Below are positions 33,401 to 42,175 of a stretch of DNA of 64,000 nucleotides, one piece after another. The stretch is from Shewanella woodyi ATCC 51908. GTDB lineage: Bacteria; Pseudomonadota; Gammaproteobacteria; Enterobacterales; Shewanellaceae. The stretch lies in NCBI RefSeq assembly GCF_000019525.1, contig NC_010506.1, positions 1,860,001 to 1,924,000 on the forward strand. Direction: 5' to 3'. Position numbers and translations under genes: made by a program. Positions within the stretch are counted from its first letter, which is position 1. Each line of letters opens with the position of its first letter. The notes under the pieces are model-generated. The model was not told where the DNA came from. It saw nothing but the letters and a program-made list of their open reading frames with translations, and searched no databases.

Positions 33401-33823
33401 ATGAAGAAACTATATGAAACAAATGCGACTGCCAGTGCAGGAAGAAACGGTAAAGTATCAAGTGATGATGGTTTATTGTCGCTTGCATTAAGCTACCCTA
33501 AAGAGATGGGTGGGAGTGGGGAAGCAACCAATCCTGAGCAGCTATTTGCGGCAGGCTATAGCGCCTGTTTCTCTAATGCCATATTACATGTGGCTCGAGA
33601 GGTAAAAGTGCCATTAACCGAGGCGCCGGTTACCGCTACAGTGGCAATTGGTGCTAAAGAGGAGGGAGGGTTTGAGTTAACCGCGGCATTATCTATCACG
33701 CTTGAACTGCTTGAAGCACAAGCTGTAGAGATCGTTAAGACAGCTCATCAAGTATGTCCTTACTCAAATGCTGTTAAAGGTAATATTGATGTTGTGCTTA
33801 CCCTCAATGGTAAAAGTATCTAA
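33401..33823 (+). CDS. ohr: Organic hydroperoxide resistance protein (Ohr/OsmC family)
   Basis: A 140-aa cytoplasmic thiol peroxidase that reduces organic and fatty-acid hydroperoxides. ATG 33401 has GGAG at 33391-33394. The two catalytic cysteines are in AAGYSACFSNAI (about residue 57) and AHQVCPYSNA (about 120). The E/R pair expected near the first is consistent with GEATNPEQLF and VAREVK. The length is standard. Operators upstream and a DoxX gene downstream suggest a peroxide-induced two-gene operon. Confidence 0.93.
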   Translation: MKKLYETNATASAGRNGKVSSDDGLLSLALSYPKEMGGSGEATNPEQLFAAGYSACFSNAILHVAREVKVPLTEAPVTATVAIGAKEEGGFELTAALSITLELLEAQAVEIVKTAHQVCPYSNAVKGNIDVVLTLNGKSI

Positions 33824-33844
33824 TGGGTCATGAGGGTCGATGAT

Positions 33845-34246
33845 ATGAAAGATAAGATAGCCTTAAACGCTGCGTTATTAACGAGTGGTAGAGTGTTACT
33901 GGCGCTCTACTTTTTGTTACCAGGGATTATGAAGTTTGTCAGCTGGGAGATGCATATCACCTTGATGGCCAAGCATAATATGGTGATGATCCCACAGCTG
34001 TTAGCCATAGCGGGTGTGTTTCAAATATCTGCGGCTATTGCACTGATATTGAATCGATATACTTTCATTGTTTCCTTGATGCTAGCTGGTTTGGTGTTAG
34101 TCATTAATGTGTCTTTGCATGATTTTTGGAACTATGGGGGAGTAGAAGCTGCTCATGAGATGCAAAACTTCATTAAGAACTTGGGGATCTTTGCAGGTTT
34201 ACTTGTGCTAGCGGGGCACTCTAGGTGTGCGGCTCAAGCTGAGTAG
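33845..34246 (+). CDS. DoxX-family membrane protein
   Basis: A 133-aa protein with four membrane helices. Family signature: GRVLLALYFLLPGIMKF, then helices ending in a short C-terminus. ATG 33845 has GAGGG at 33832-33836 and is preferred over 33830. It follows ohr by 21 bp and is probably induced with it. DoxX-type proteins are linked to thiol or oxidative stress in several bacteria, but the biochemical role is not settled. Confidence 0.82.
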   Translation: MKDKIALNAALLTSGRVLLALYFLLPGIMKFVSWEMHITLMAKHNMVMIPQLLAIAGVFQISAAIALILNRYTFIVSLMLAGLVLVINVSLHDFWNYGGVEAAHEMQNFIKNLGIFAGLLVLAGHSRCAAQAE

Positions 34247-34276
34247 TATGTTTATATTGCTTGAAGACTAGAGTGT

Positions 34277-34304
34277 AAAAACCACCATTGGGTGGTTTTT
34301 TTGT
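34277..34304 (+). terminator. Terminator after ohr-doxX
   Basis: AAAAACCACC-ATTG-GGTGGTTTTTTT is a strong stem with a T-run. Confidence 0.85.
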
Positions 34305-34316
34305 GCTTGAGAATAG

Positions 34317-34877
34317 TTAAATAGCGGCTTTAAAAATATGCATAAATGAAGGCGGCTGCTCGATATTAATTGGTACTTTAAGTTTACGGGCTACATCGTT
34401 TGCCGAGATTAACCCTCTGATATGGTGCTGCTGGTGGTCAATAACCAGAATATGGTGTAGACCATTCTCCTGTAATGATCTGACAACATCACTGACCTTG
34501 GCCGATGTTAGTTGTTCATAGTCCAGTGATTGCAGCTCTTCTCTTGGCACCATCATATCTGTGACCAGCAGTTCATCCAGATTGCTATTAAACTTGTTGG
34601 CCATTTTTACCATTTTACGATGCAATAATTGATGTTTAGTGATCACCCCTAAGAACCTATTTTTTCCATCGACGACTAGGCGCATAAAAGCATGGGTCTT
34701 CTCCATGATCTCAGAGGTTTTGACTGCGCTGGTTTGAGAGTCGATGACCATAGGCTGGGAGTGGTCGAAATCAGTAAATATAGAGAGTGCAGGTGAATTG
34801 AGTTGAGTGATGTCATTGTCGGTTGACCAGAGTAGGTGATCGACAGAGGCTGTATTAAAAAGTTCTAAGTTTCTCAT
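34317..34877 (-). CDS. CBS-domain pair protein
   Basis: A 186-aa cytoplasmic protein consisting mainly of a CBS pair (Bateman module) that usually senses adenosine nucleotides. Seen: MRLVVDGKNRFLGVITKHQLL (CBS1 end, about residues 65-85) and VRSLQENGLHHILVIDHQQHHIRGLISANDVARKL (CBS2, in two parts at about 131-150 and 151-168). No enzyme domain is fused. A ribosome site AGGAAT precedes the ATG. Partner unknown. Confidence 0.85.
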   Translation of the reverse strand: MRNLELFNTASVDHLLWSTDNDITQLNSPALSIFTDFDHSQPMVIDSQTSAVKTSEIMEKTHAFMRLVVDGKNRFLGVITKHQLLHRKMVKMANKFNSNLDELLVTDMMVPREELQSLDYEQLTSAKVSDVVRSLQENGLHHILVIDHQQHHIRGLISANDVARKLKVPINIEQPPSFMHIFKAAI

Positions 34878-35201
34878 TTTTGTTATTCCTTAAACTGCAA
34901 AGGGCGTAGGGAAGTTGTCATTTCTTAGGTCTGTCTGAGGTAAGTTGATTATCGTGAAAATCAGCAGTTAGGCGAAAGGCCTCAAACGTAAGATCGACTA
35001 TCAAGTTAGTGCAGTCAAAGCAAGCGAGTCAATCACATTAATGACAATTAATTTATGTATAAACAATTGATGCAGTTGTTAATTTTTGTAACCATAATGA
35101 TTTGTGTGAACTCTTTAAGTCATATCTATGTCACAGTGCTATGTTATTTAAATTGTAGTTTCAGCTAAAACTAAAAAGCTCAAAGCGTTAGTCGGGAAGA
35201 T
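34878..35201. other. Intergenic region between divergent genes
   Basis: 324 bp, AT-rich. It holds the promoters of the CBS gene (leftward) and the 35202 gene (rightward), and I see no clear operator, hairpin or short gene in it. Confidence 0.45.
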
Positions 35202-35786
35202 ATGATGACAGAGATCGAATATGAGTTAGATGGTAAGTCCATTGAAACATTGCAGATGTTGGTAGGTTTAGAAGTTAACTTAATCACTCAATCTGCAAGC
35301 TTACATCTTAGTCAAGGCTGCGGGAGCAGTCTCTCTCCTCTCTATTTTAGGGGGAGTCCAGGTTTTATCGAGATGAGTAATGAGTGGCATACCAGTCCTG
35401 ATGGGCATGATTTTCATCTACCTAAATTTAGATTGTTGCAGAAACCTGGTGAAATTGAATACAGTGAACATAATAACTCTGTCGGCCCGTGTTCAGAGAT
35501 AAAAATGTCTGAAAATAACAGTGCCGTTATCGAAACCATAGAGGTTTTGAGTCTTAGCTGCCGATTTGCAGTTGGAGATAAAGCTAGCAATTTAACTTTG
35601 TCAGATGAGATTCTCACCTACGACTGGGGGATCAATATCAGATTGTCCGATGGCAGTTCTGTTTCTATTACAACGGAAGATGATTCAATTTTAGGTGAAT
35701 TTATTATTTCACCGAAGGCGATGGAGCCATACCGCAAAGAGGGTATCAGTATAGAGCAACTTGATATTCGATTAAGACTAAATTAG
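35202..35786 (+). CDS. Conserved-looking hypothetical protein
   Basis: A 194-aa soluble protein without signal peptide or membrane segment. Beta-rich composition and mostly neutral; three cysteines (SQGCGSS, VGPCSE, LSCRFA). A late segment, YDWGINIRLSDGSSVSITTEDD, looks like a beta-hairpin. GGGAAG lies just before the start; a second ATG is directly adjacent. It precedes the tmRNA terminator and stands alone. I cannot assign a family. Confidence 0.65.
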   Translation: MMTEIEYELDGKSIETLQMLVGLEVNLITQSASLHLSQGCGSSLSPLYFRGSPGFIEMSNEWHTSPDGHDFHLPKFRLLQKPGEIEYSEHNNSVGPCSEIKMSENNSAVIETIEVLSLSCRFAVGDKASNLTLSDEILTYDWGINIRLSDGSSVSITTEDDSILGEFIISPKAMEPYRKEGISIEQLDIRLRLN

Positions 35787-35844
35787 GTCACTGAATTATG
35801 GGGAAACCCTAACGAGGCTTTTCGCCCACATCGCAACCAATAAA

Positions 35845-35874
35845 AAGGCCCCAACACTTTCGTGATGGGGCCTT
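35845..35874 (-). terminator. Terminator of ssrA
   Basis: AAGGCCCCA...TGGGGCCTT forms a 9-bp stem with a 12-base loop. On the minus strand it is followed by TTTTTA, directly after the tmRNA 3' end. Confidence 0.8.
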
Positions 35875-35882
35875 CTTGTAAT

Positions 35883-36238
35883 TGGTGGAGGCGGCGGGGC
35901 TCGAACCCGCGTCCAAAACACCTACATCCAAGGCGCTACATGCTTAGTCTCTCTTTTGGTTAACCAAGTACACTCCGAAAGACAGGATTGCAATTGGCGA
36001 GTTCAGTACTGTTTCGCGGTTCACCCCTGAACGTGGTTCCCTCGCTATCAAATGTAAAGGTGACCATCTTAATACTCTGCCCATTTGAGAAACGTGAGCA
36101 AGATGGCTAGCTAGCCTAAGCTGCTAGAGCGTAGTTATCGTCGTTTGCAACTATAACTGTGCGGCTTTTTACGAGGCCAACCGCCCCTCGGCATGCTCCC
36201 AGGGTTTCGAGAATCTTGTCGAATCCAGAATCGCCCCC
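35883..36238 (-). ncRNA. ssrA: Transfer-messenger RNA (tmRNA)
   Basis: A 356-nt tmRNA that rescues stalled ribosomes. The 5' end (GGGGGCGATTCTGGATTCGA on the minus strand) pairs with the 3' end CGCCTCC-ACCA to form the acceptor stem; CCA is encoded. The TPsiC-like arm GGGTTCGAGCCC is present. The tag frame encodes ANDDNYALAA then TAG, at about 36112-36145. This is the expected tag for the group. smpB lies immediately upstream on the same strand, and a terminator follows. Confidence 0.97.
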
Positions 36239-36348
36239 AAGTACAATTTGATTGTAACGCGACAACTCTTGCTTTAACAAGGATAAAAATCGCATTGGCA
36301 ACCGTTTGTTCGTTATACGTACGTTCTTACATACATATGTGTTATTTA

Positions 36349-36843
36349 CTACTGCTGAACCGCTTTTTTCATGGTTCGGGCTTTTTCGATCTGCCACTCT
36401 CGGTCTTTGGTATCATCACGCTTATCGTGCTCTTTCTTACCTTTACCAAGACCTATCTCTATTTTTACCCATGCACCTTTTTGCCAATACATCGAGATAG
36501 GGACAATAGAGTAGCCTTTACGGTCAACCAGTCCTTGTAGCTTATCTAACTCTTTGCGTTTGAGTAGTAGTTTGCGTGAACGCATAGGATCACAAACAAC
36601 ATGGGTGGACGCGGTATTCAGTGGGGCTATGGTACATCCGAAAAGGAAGGCTTCGCCCTCTCTCATAAATACATAGCTTTCAGACAAGTTGACCTTGCCC
36701 ATACGAATAGACTTAACTTCCCATCCCATTAGGGATAGACCTGCTTCCATCTTCTCTTCGAACTTGTAGTCGAATGTCGCGCGTTTATTACGTGCGATAG
36801 ATGCGGAGGAGTTTTTTGATTTTTTTGCATTTTTCTTAGCCAT
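36349..36843 (-). CDS. smpB: SsrA-binding protein SmpB
   Basis: A 164-aa partner of tmRNA. ATG 36843 ([12 protein letters not shown]) is the standard start; the longer frame to 36960 is an artefact. Signature: [25 protein letters not shown], given here as [13 protein letters not shown] and LMGWEVKSI, then [11 protein letters not shown] and [13 protein letters not shown]. The basic tail ends [14 protein letters not shown], the part that enters the decoding site. The gene lies 110 bp upstream of ssrA on the same strand. Confidence 0.97.
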   Translation of the reverse strand: MAKKNAKKSKNSSASIARNKRATFDYKFEEKMEAGLSLMGWEVKSIRMGKVNLSESYVFMREGEAFLFGCTIAPLNTASTHVVCDPMRSRKLLLKRKELDKLQGLVDRKGYSIVPISMYWQKGAWVKIEIGLGKGKKEHDKRDDTKDREWQIEKARTMKKAVQQ

Positions 36844-36951
36844 AGGCTGGCTATTATACTCAGAGAGAGAGTTTTTGGAATTCCTGTTATCGATTAATTT
36901 TTTATTTTTGTGGAATAATGCTGGATCTGATGACTTTTTGTTCAAACAGCT

Positions 36952-36970
36952 TAATACCAATACAGTATAA
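36952..36970. repeat. Solitary copy of the MITE end motif
   Basis: TAATACCAATACAGTATAA differs from the terminal repeat of the 32806-33172 element by one substitution and one inserted base. It lies between smpB and ratA. Confidence 0.55.
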
Positions 36971-37081
36971 AGGTTTGGGCGAAGAGGGCGAAAATATACG
37001 TTTTTCTAGGTTCGTGTTAAGATCAATGAAAAGTGATAGCGCATCTATATTTCTAGATGACAGTTTAGGTAATAGAGTCAA

Positions 37082-37519
37082 ATGCCCCAGATATCCCGCA
37101 GTGTGTTAGTACGCTTTAGTGCAATGCAGATGTATGAAATAGTCAACGATGTAGAGTCCTACAAAGAGTTTTTACCAGGCTGTGTAGGTGGGAAAGTGTT
37201 AGAGTTTGATGGAAGCACTATGCTTGCATCTGTGGATGTATCTAAAGCTGGGATCAGCAAAACCTTTACCACTAGAAATCAGATTGTGCCTGGTAAGAGT
37301 ATTCAGTTGGCCCTTGAAAATGGCCCTTTTAAACATCTTATTGGTGAGTGGCGCTTTACTGAGTTAACCGAAGATGCCTGTAAAATTGATTTCGAACTCA
37401 ATTTCGAATTTTCCAGCAGCTTAGTTGATATGGCTTTCGGTAAAATATTTAATGACCTTATGACCTCTATGGTAACGGCTTTTACTGGCCGAGCAAAAGT
37501 TATCTATAGTGAGCAATAG
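37082..37519 (+). CDS. ratA: RatA-family START-domain protein
   Basis: A 145-aa protein of the Coq10/START (polyketide cyclase-like) family. RatA was described in E. coli as a toxin that blocks 70S ribosome assembly; related proteins bind ubiquinone. Seen: MPQISRSVLVRFSAMQMYEIVNDVESYKEFLPGC, in parts SRSVLV, YEIVNDV and YKEFLPGC, plus FEFSSSLVDMAFG near the C-terminus. Length is standard. The adjacent rnfH gene on the same strand 33 bp downstream matches the usual RatA-RatB arrangement. Confidence 0.9.
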   Translation: MPQISRSVLVRFSAMQMYEIVNDVESYKEFLPGCVGGKVLEFDGSTMLASVDVSKAGISKTFTTRNQIVPGKSIQLALENGPFKHLIGEWRFTELTEDACKIDFELNFEFSSSLVDMAFGKIFNDLMTSMVTAFTGRAKVIYSEQ

Positions 37520-37552
37520 GCTCATGTTGCAGAGCGTTTAAGAGAAGTATTA

Positions 37553-37885
37553 ATGAATATAGAGCAAGAGAATTTTTCAGTTGAAGTGATCTATGCTTTG
37601 CCTACTCAGCAAAAACGAGTTCAGGTTAAAGTGGCACCGGGGACGACCTGTATTGAAGCTGTTGAGCTGAGCGAGATGGTTAATTTTTTTCCGGAAATTG
37701 ATCTTGAAAAGGTAAAACTTGGGATTTTTAGTCGCTTGGTGAAACATTCGGAAGTATTGGTTCCTGGACAGAGAGTAGAAATTTACCGGCCCTTGATAGC
37801 CGACCCTAAAGATGTACGTCGTAAGCGAGCTGAAAAAGCGAAAGATGAAGGGCGGATCAACAAGATCACAGGTGCAAAGATTTAA
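37553..37885 (+). CDS. rnfH: RnfH/RatB-family ubiquitin-like protein
   Basis: A 110-aa beta-grasp protein of the RnfH family. Motifs: VEVIYALPTQQKRVQVKV at the start, PGTTCIEAVELSEM, VPGQRVEIYRPLIADPKDVRRKRAE near the end (in parts). It is encoded with ratA. Its role is uncertain; it was proposed as an antitoxin-like partner of RatA, but that is weakly supported. Confidence 0.92.
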   Translation: MNIEQENFSVEVIYALPTQQKRVQVKVAPGTTCIEAVELSEMVNFFPEIDLEKVKLGIFSRLVKHSEVLVPGQRVEIYRPLIADPKDVRRKRAEKAKDEGRINKITGAKI

Positions 37886-37900
37886 CCAATAAATGAATTA

Positions 37901-37935
37901 AAAAGGGGCTAATTCCTATGGAATTAGCCCCTTTT
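37901..37935. terminator. Bidirectional terminator, rnfH / bamE
   Basis: AAAAGGGGCTAATTCC and GGAATTAGCCCCTTTT form a 16-bp perfect stem with a 3-base loop between convergent genes. Confidence 0.9.
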
Positions 37936-37956
37936 TATTAGATCTGTTTTTAGCGA

Positions 37957-38460
37957 TTATTCGAACTTTTTACTGGCCTGAGCTTCGGGATCATTCTCTT
38001 CAACAAGAGGCTTTGCGTCAGGACGCTGCTCGGGAATTAAAGGGTCGATCTGTTCTACCTCTTCGATGAGCGGTGCATCAGGGAGTCGACTCTGCTCCAG
38101 AGGTGTATTGAACTCCTCTGATAATTCATAATCACCAACAACTTTAGTTAACTGGTCATTATCAAAATGGATGATCAGCTCTTTATGAGTAATACTGGCA
38201 TCGCGACCACTTTTATAATGGTAAACATAGTACCAAGTGTCGTCGGCGAAGCTATCTCGTAGCACTGGGCGCCCAAGAATATATTCAACCTGCTCTTTGG
38301 TCATTTCCACACGTAGTTTTTCTACCTGTTGAGTCTCCATATAGTTACCCTGGGGGATATCTGGTTTATAGATCAACCAGTCAAATACACCACATCCAGT
38401 CATGGATAACGAGAGCGCAGCAGCGCCCAAAAGGGTAAGACTTTTCTTTTTAATTGTCAT
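37957..38460 (-). CDS. bamE: Outer membrane assembly lipoprotein BamE
   Basis: A 167-aa lipoprotein (lipobox MTGC, Cys about residue 23) of the BAM complex that inserts beta-barrels. Family motifs: YKPDIPQGNY, VEMTKEQVEYILGRPVLRDSF, DDTWYYVYHYK and HFDNDQL. The C-terminal tail, rich in Glu, Pro and Asp (about residues 115-167), is longer than in E. coli BamE (113 aa) but common in Shewanella-type proteins. Monocistronic. Confidence 0.96.
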   Translation of the reverse strand: MTIKKKSLTLLGAAALSLSMTGCGVFDWLIYKPDIPQGNYMETQQVEKLRVEMTKEQVEYILGRPVLRDSFADDTWYYVYHYKSGRDASITHKELIIHFDNDQLTKVVGDYELSEEFNTPLEQSRLPDAPLIEEVEQIDPLIPEQRPDAKPLVEENDPEAQASKKFE

Positions 38461-38976
38461 TGAATACGCTACTTCCTAAAAATCTGCTGGTCATCATACC
38501 CAAGCTGTCCCTATGCTGACAAGGGTTATCCTTGCACTGGTTAACGAAAAGTATTTGATTTGAGTAAATTGGATCGTATCTGGCTTATTTGTCAGTTTAG
38601 TTTTTAAGTCACTGTTCGAGTATAGATGAGACAGTATCAGGCCTTTTTTGTTCCTTAACTTTCCACATAGACTTCGTTATTGGTGGATAATGTGGCGAAA
38701 GTGTCAGCCAAAATGCCTATTTTTGAATAGGTTTTTGTAGGAGAAAAGTATAGTCGATAGGAAGCTTACTTTTAAATGTTTAACTAATGATTTGAATTAA
38801 AGCATTTAAATTTAAATTTGCTGCTGGAATGCACTCATGTCACAGAATCAATAACCGCTTGCAAAGTATCTGGAAAGTTATGAGAATGTAATCCTGAAGC
38901 TTTACTCTAGTTTTGTGCTAGGTAAGCATCTATTACATAAGAGATAAAGCTATTTACTCCCAGCTTAAGTTTAGCT
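38461..38976. other. Intergenic region upstream of the borosin genes
   Basis: 516 bp, AT-rich, between divergent bamE and the methyltransferase gene. It must contain both promoters. I see A/T-rich TTTAAATTTAAATTT runs near 38807-38819 but no clear operator, riboswitch fold or terminator. Confidence 0.5.
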
Positions 38977-39834
38977 ATGGGTATGGTAGCTGGTAAAATT
39001 ACAATTGAGGATAGCTGCTTGTCATCTGGGGTTAGGGAAGTTAATGGAAGCTTAGTTTGCGTTGGTACCGGCTTAAATCTAGCTGGCCAGATAAGCGTGC
39101 TGAGTAAAAGTTATATAGAGAATGCTGATGTTGTTTTCTCTCTTGTGCCTGATGGCTTTGCTCAGCGCTGGTTAGAAACGCTTAATAATGATGTTCGCAG
39201 TCTACAACCATTTTATGCTCAGGGAGATGAGATAAAAAATCGTCGTGATACTTACGATCAGATGGTGGAGGCTATTTTGGAACAAGTGCGGGCAGGCAAG
39301 AGGGTCGTATGTGCCCTTTATGGTCATCCTGGTGTATTTGCCTGTGTTTCTCACTTTGCCATTGCACAAGCACTTGATGAAGGTTATAGCGCTAAAATGG
39401 AGCCAGGTATCTCTGCTGAAGCTTGTTTATGGGCTGATTTAGGCATAGATCCTGGTCAGTCTGGCCATCAAAGTTTCGAAGCTAGCCAATTTATGTTTTA
39501 TAAACATACTCCAGATCCGACGACCCACCTGTTACTTTGGCAGATAGGCATAGCTGGTGAGCACACATTGACTGAGTTCCATACCTCATCGGATCGTTTG
39601 CAGATTTTAGTCGAGCAGTTAAATGAGTGGTATCCACTGGAGCATGAAATTACTATTTATGAAGCGCCAACTTTACCGATACACCAAGCTAGGGTGGATA
39701 AGCTGCTCTTAAGAGACTTACCTTTTGCACGTCTTACATCAATTAGTACTTTATTGATCCCCCCCTCTAGTAAGCTCGAGGTCAATCATGCCATATTGGG
39801 TAAGCTTGGGATAACTGAAGTGGATTTAGGCTAA
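38977..39834 (+). CDS. Split-borosin alpha-N-methyltransferase (SonM-like)
   Basis: A 285-aa SAM-dependent methyltransferase of the tetrapyrrole-methylase fold, the class that iteratively N-methylates peptide backbones in borosin RiPPs. It closely resembles SonM of Shewanella oneidensis (recalled). Seen: SLVCVGTGLNLAGQISVLS (SAM-binding start), FSLVPDGF, FYAQGDEIKNRRDTYDQMV with the Tyr/Arg/Tyr active-site set, ALYGHPGVF, EPGISAEACLWADLG and GHQSFEASQF. The N-terminus is about 23 residues longer than I expect, and no good ribosome site marks the ATG, so the start is uncertain. The precursor gene follows after 89 bp. Unlike fungal borosins, precursor and enzyme are separate. Confidence 0.9.
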   Translation: MGMVAGKITIEDSCLSSGVREVNGSLVCVGTGLNLAGQISVLSKSYIENADVVFSLVPDGFAQRWLETLNNDVRSLQPFYAQGDEIKNRRDTYDQMVEAILEQVRAGKRVVCALYGHPGVFACVSHFAIAQALDEGYSAKMEPGISAEACLWADLGIDPGQSGHQSFEASQFMFYKHTPDPTTHLLLWQIGIAGEHTLTEFHTSSDRLQILVEQLNEWYPLEHEITIYEAPTLPIHQARVDKLLLRDLPFARLTSISTLLIPPSSKLEVNHAILGKLGITEVDLG

Positions 39835-39923
39835 GCATACAAGTGATATAGATTAGGGATAAATGCTAGGTGTTAGATTAAATACAATAAACATAACAGT
39901 CACAACATAAAAGGATGTAATTA

Positions 39924-40136
39924 ATGTCAAATTTAAATGATTTTTTAGAGAAACTAAGTTCAGATGCCGATCTTAAAGCCAGATACCTTGAAAACCCTGA
40001 ACAAGTGATGGAGGAGGCGGGTTTAAGTGAAGAGGAGAAGGAAGCGATGCGTTTAGGTGATGAGAAAAGCCTAAGTGATCTGACTGGAGACAAAAAAGCT
40101 TATAGAAAGCACATTATGTCCCCAAAAAATAAGTAA
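39924..40136 (+). CDS. Borosin precursor peptide (SonA-like)
   Basis: A 70-aa acidic helical peptide preceded by AAGGA. The N-terminal part MSNLNDFLEKLSSDADLKAR... YLENPEQVMEEAGLSEEEK matches the borosin-binding domain (LigA-like / Nif11-like helices) of SonA. The candidate core is the C-terminus after LTGD (about residues 57-70), ending AYRKHIMSPKNK. By rough alignment, H63-I64-M65 sit where SonA is methylated. This basic core differs strongly from the S. oneidensis one as I remember it. No protease, transporter or other tailoring gene is adjacent. Confidence 0.85.
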   Translation: MSNLNDFLEKLSSDADLKARYLENPEQVMEEAGLSEEEKEAMRLGDEKSLSDLTGDKKAYRKHIMSPKNK

Positions 40137-40208
40137 TAACGATTAAAAAGCTCTGGGAGAAGCTTTGAAAGTCGTTTGTTGGTTAATTATTAGCTAAGTG
40201 GGTTCAAA

Positions 40209-42077
40209 ATGAATAAGAAAAATGGGGAGGGTTCTCTTGTATTTTTGGTTGCCAAAACCATTCTTTTATGCAATTTGATTTTTTCTCACAAGCTGCTGAG
40301 AAGCTTTAGAAGTAAACATGTTGGATTAAATAAATCAATTTTTTTATTTCTATATGTAATTAATTTTTCTGGAGGAGTTGTGGCGGAATCATTTGATGAA
40401 GCATCATTGAATGATAAGCTTGTTACACTTGAATTAAAGCGGACGCAATCTCCTCAATTTGTATCTGATTCATTAAAAGATATAAAAAAGTTAATTAACA
40501 AAATGAGCTTAGAGCAGCGATATCGTTACGTTCTTCTTCAAGCGCATTCGTACGGCATTGCTGGTAAACCTAATGATGCATTCCAACTCTTAAATCAACA
40601 GCTGAAAAATGAATTCCCCATTCATCTTAAACATTATAAAGCTCGTACTTTATCTTTACTCGCAAACAGTTACTCGCACTACAATTATTTTTCTGATGCG
40701 TTAAAAACTCTTCATCAACTGCTTCCTTTATTAAGTGAAGTAAATGATATTGAAAGTGAAGTTATTGGCTATCGTTTGGCAATAGAGCTATTTGGTGAAT
40801 TAAGAATGAGAAATGAAGCTTTGTCATATGCGAATGTTCTTTATAGTAAATTCGATGAAATTGTATCTCCACGACATAAATGCTTTGTGGCATTTAATTA
40901 TGCGGAGAGCTTTTTGGGAGTTTATGGTTCTTCACCCAGTTTGTGGTCCAAAGTCGAGAGTTTATATGCGAATGCATATGAATTATGTAACACTGCCAAT
41001 GAGAAAATGATAATGGCAGTGTCGGCTTTAGGGCAGTCAAATATGCTAATCAAAAGAAGAGCTTTTTTAGAAGCAAGAGAGTTGGCTAAGCATGGATTAG
41101 ATTTGTCGATATCAATACCTTATCCACACGATATTGCAGAAGGGTATCTGACGCTAGCTCGAATTGATATTTCAGAAAGCTTGTATCAGGCTGGGCTCGT
41201 AGAACTTAAAAAAGCTTTAGATATCTCTTTAACACTTGGTGATAGTAAATTGCTTTCTAAAGTGTATAAGCCACTTGCTAAATTGAGCGAAGAACTTGGT
41301 GAGAGTGAGAAAGCATTAGAGTACCTAAAGCTTTACCAGCAGCATCATGAGAAAATATTAGGCGAAATTCAAAGTAAAATCATTGCTTTCGAGACGACAA
41401 AGCTTGATTACCTAGAGAAGGAACGACAGATCCGTTACCTTAATAAAGACCGTGAGCTTTATACCGCAAAAGCTGAACTAACCGAATCTCAGCGCAATAA
41501 TGAACGAATGATGTTTCTGCTTATCTGTGGCAGCTTAGTGGTATTGACCCTGTTCGCTATTAATATGACCCTACAGAAGCGTAAATATATGAGGTTAGCC
41601 CAATTTGATGCGTTAACTGGCATATTTAATCGAGGGACTGGACAGAATTTAGCTGAAAACAGATATATTAAAGACTCTATGTCGGGGATAGATTTTAGTG
41701 TGGTCTTGTTTGATCTGGATCGCTTTAAGAGTGTAAATGATAACTACGGTCATGCAATGGGAGACTGGGTACTTAAGAAAGTCTGCGAAGTGGTCAGCAA
41801 AGAGTGCCGCAGTAGTGATATATTTACCCGTTTTGGTGGTGAAGAGTTTGTTCTCTTTATGCCGAACACCAGTGAAAGTGTGGCAAGAGAGGTCGCGGTA
41901 AAGTGTAAAGCTCGGATTTTGGCGATTGATACTCGATATTCGGGTCATGAGTTTACCATTAGTGCCAGTTTCGGCGTTGCAACCAGTACAGAGAAAGATT
42001 TAAGTCTCGACCCTATATTGCAACGTGCTGATATCGCAATGTATCAATCTAAAGAGCAAGGCAGAGAGCGGGATTAA
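40209..42077 (+). CDS. TPR-containing membrane diguanylate cyclase, copy A
   Basis: A 622-aa protein. Order: N-terminal hydrophobic signal/anchor (about residues 10-60), periplasmic TPR-like helical repeats (about 70-390), and a coiled linker (LDYLEKERQIRYLNKDRELYT). A membrane helix near 430-455 (MFLLICGSLVVLTLFAIN) and a cytoplasmic GGDEF domain (about 465-622) follow. Active site RFGGEEF is intact, with I-site RSSD five residues before it. DRFKSVNDNYGHAMGD binds substrate. It makes c-di-GMP in response to an unknown periplasmic signal. The second copy follows 98 bp downstream. Confidence 0.88.
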   Translation: MNKKNGEGSLVFLVAKTILLCNLIFSHKLLRSFRSKHVGLNKSIFLFLYVINFSGGVVAESFDEASLNDKLVTLELKRTQSPQFVSDSLKDIKKLINKMSLEQRYRYVLLQAHSYGIAGKPNDAFQLLNQQLKNEFPIHLKHYKARTLSLLANSYSHYNYFSDALKTLHQLLPLLSEVNDIESEVIGYRLAIELFGELRMRNEALSYANVLYSKFDEIVSPRHKCFVAFNYAESFLGVYGSSPSLWSKVESLYANAYELCNTANEKMIMAVSALGQSNMLIKRRAFLEARELAKHGLDLSISIPYPHDIAEGYLTLARIDISESLYQAGLVELKKALDISLTLGDSKLLSKVYKPLAKLSEELGESEKALEYLKLYQQHHEKILGEIQSKIIAFETTKLDYLEKERQIRYLNKDRELYTAKAELTESQRNNERMMFLLICGSLVVLTLFAINMTLQKRKYMRLAQFDALTGIFNRGTGQNLAENRYIKDSMSGIDFSVVLFDLDRFKSVNDNYGHAMGDWVLKKVCEVVSKECRSSDIFTRFGGEEFVLFMPNTSESVAREVAVKCKARILAIDTRYSGHEFTISASFGVATSTEKDLSLDPILQRADIAMYQSKEQGRERD

Positions 42078-42175
42078 ATTCTAATGATATTGACACTTAA
42101 AGAAAGCTACCAGATAGATGTACTTTGTAAACTGAGATTATCATTCATGAAAAGTGATTAAAAATAGAGCTTTAG

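Noticed and set aside
35883..35930. tRNA-like 3' end with GGTTCGAACC-type arm
   Set aside because: It is the tRNA-like domain of tmRNA, not a separate tRNA gene.
36116..36397. 93-codon frame ending VANDDNYALAA
   Set aside because: It is the tmRNA gene read as protein. Only the tag part is translated, and only on rescued ribosomes.
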